Positions 63,827 to 64,000 of a stretch of DNA of 64,000 nucleotides are shown piece after piece. Origin of the DNA: an uncultured Verrucomicrobiota bacterium. GTDB lineage: Bacteria > Verrucomicrobiota > Kiritimatiellia > CAIVKH01. Each line of letters opens with the position of its first letter. The stretch's first letter is position 1. Position numbers and translations under genes: made by a program. The notes under the pieces are model-generated. The model saw nothing but the letters and a program-made list of their open reading frames with translations, made no database searches and was not told where the DNA came from. Location of the stretch: the NCBI GenBank assembly GCA_937872895.1, contig CALMUP010000035.1:85781-149780 (forward strand), in the 5' to 3' direction.

Positions 63827-64000
63827 GTCGGCCGCTTCGTTGGTTCCCGCTTGCGAGCGGGACACGGCGAAGAAAAAAAGTTTTAAAAAGTTCTTGCACA
63901 AGCGAAGACGATTTGAGACTTTATCGATCCCGTTCTTTGAAAAGAAAATATTGCACAATCATTGCTTCGTGACAGAAGTGATGTGGTTTGTGCGAGTATA
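63827..64000 (+). other. Untranslated leader, possibly of an rRNA operon
   Basis: No reading frame is seen. The stretch holds CCCGCTTGCGAGCGGG (a hairpin), an A-rich tract with a second TTGCAC box near 63892, and GTTCTTTGAAAAG near 63933-63945. The latter resembles the boxA-like C-T-T-T-G-A-A-A segment common in 16S rRNA leaders. A 16S gene beyond base 64000 is an inference. Confidence 0.4.

Overview
This is a GC-rich (roughly 60-65% G+C in the core) Gram-negative bacterial chromosome segment. The complete lipid A/core export set (LpxK, heptosyltransferase, MsbA, MurJ), GatCAB, a eukaryote-like alpha2 GlyRS, flotillin/NfeD genes and short dispersed intergenic palindromes fit a member of the PVC group, perhaps Kiritimatiellota/Verrucomicrobiota. 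That placement is inference from gene content, not from a marker search.

Region 1 (1 to about 18,100) is accessory DNA. A Mu-like packaging and head module runs leftward: small terminase, large terminase, DUF935 portal, a 1149-residue repeat-bearing protein, and a Mu gpI-type prohead protease that leaves the window at base 1. The last three are joined by ATGA overlaps. The 1149-residue protein and the protease share six copies of a motif of the form M-[ST]-D-x-Q-R-[RK]-A-x-F-A-K followed by Gly-rich sequence. I suggest it marks processing boundaries in a head polyprotein. Upstream lie early genes (ArdA-like antirestriction, RadC-like, phosphoribosyltransferase-like, MazG-like, Holliday-junction-resolvase-like). 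Two gene-free stretches (about 8.5-9.2 kb and 14.68-15.22 kb) are packed with nested or serial perfect helices and are candidate large structured RNAs; the second follows a TATAAT box. Two cargo genes interrupt the module: an AT-rich plus-strand membrane protein and a TPR lipoprotein. The region ends in decayed DNA: a truncated GIY-YIG gene beside an inverted repeat, a VF530-like gene, a frameshifted brnT with intact brnA, and a broken YjbQ remnant.

Region 2 (18.3-31.3 kb) is core: PEP carboxylase, a Ca2+/cation antiporter, a DUF486 protein, two CorC/HlyC-type CBS membrane proteins, a hybrid histidine kinase with a degenerate ATP lid, GlyRS, an FHA membrane protein, and a patatin gene with an internal TAG.

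Region 3 (31.3-40.3 kb) holds TrmB and a plus-strand envelope operon lpxK-heptosyltransferase-GT2-msbA-murJ-esterase-EamA, almost all overlapping or abutting. Region 4 (40.3-46.8 kb) has a Cys-rich secreted peptide, tRNA-Tyr followed by an inverted repeat plus decayed GIY-YIG cassette, a GREGT-type CLC transporter, intact YjbQ, KatG, a MazG-like pyrophosphatase and tRNA-Leu.

Region 5 (46.8-51.8 kb) is a leftward membrane-microdomain operon: NfeD protease, short NfeD, bactofilin-like membrane protein, FloA and a small anchored protein. Region 6 (51.8-57.6 kb) runs rightward: pteridine-reductase-like SDR, FolB, GatC-GatA-GatB behind a pair of 19-bp palindromes, then PilC and a pseudopilin. Region 7 (58.2-64 kb) contains an agmatinase-family protein, a leftward HAD/SRAP/ankyrin-SHD1-nuclease operon, an NTF2-like protein, PyrF, and at the right edge a strong promoter and leader that may precede an rRNA operon.
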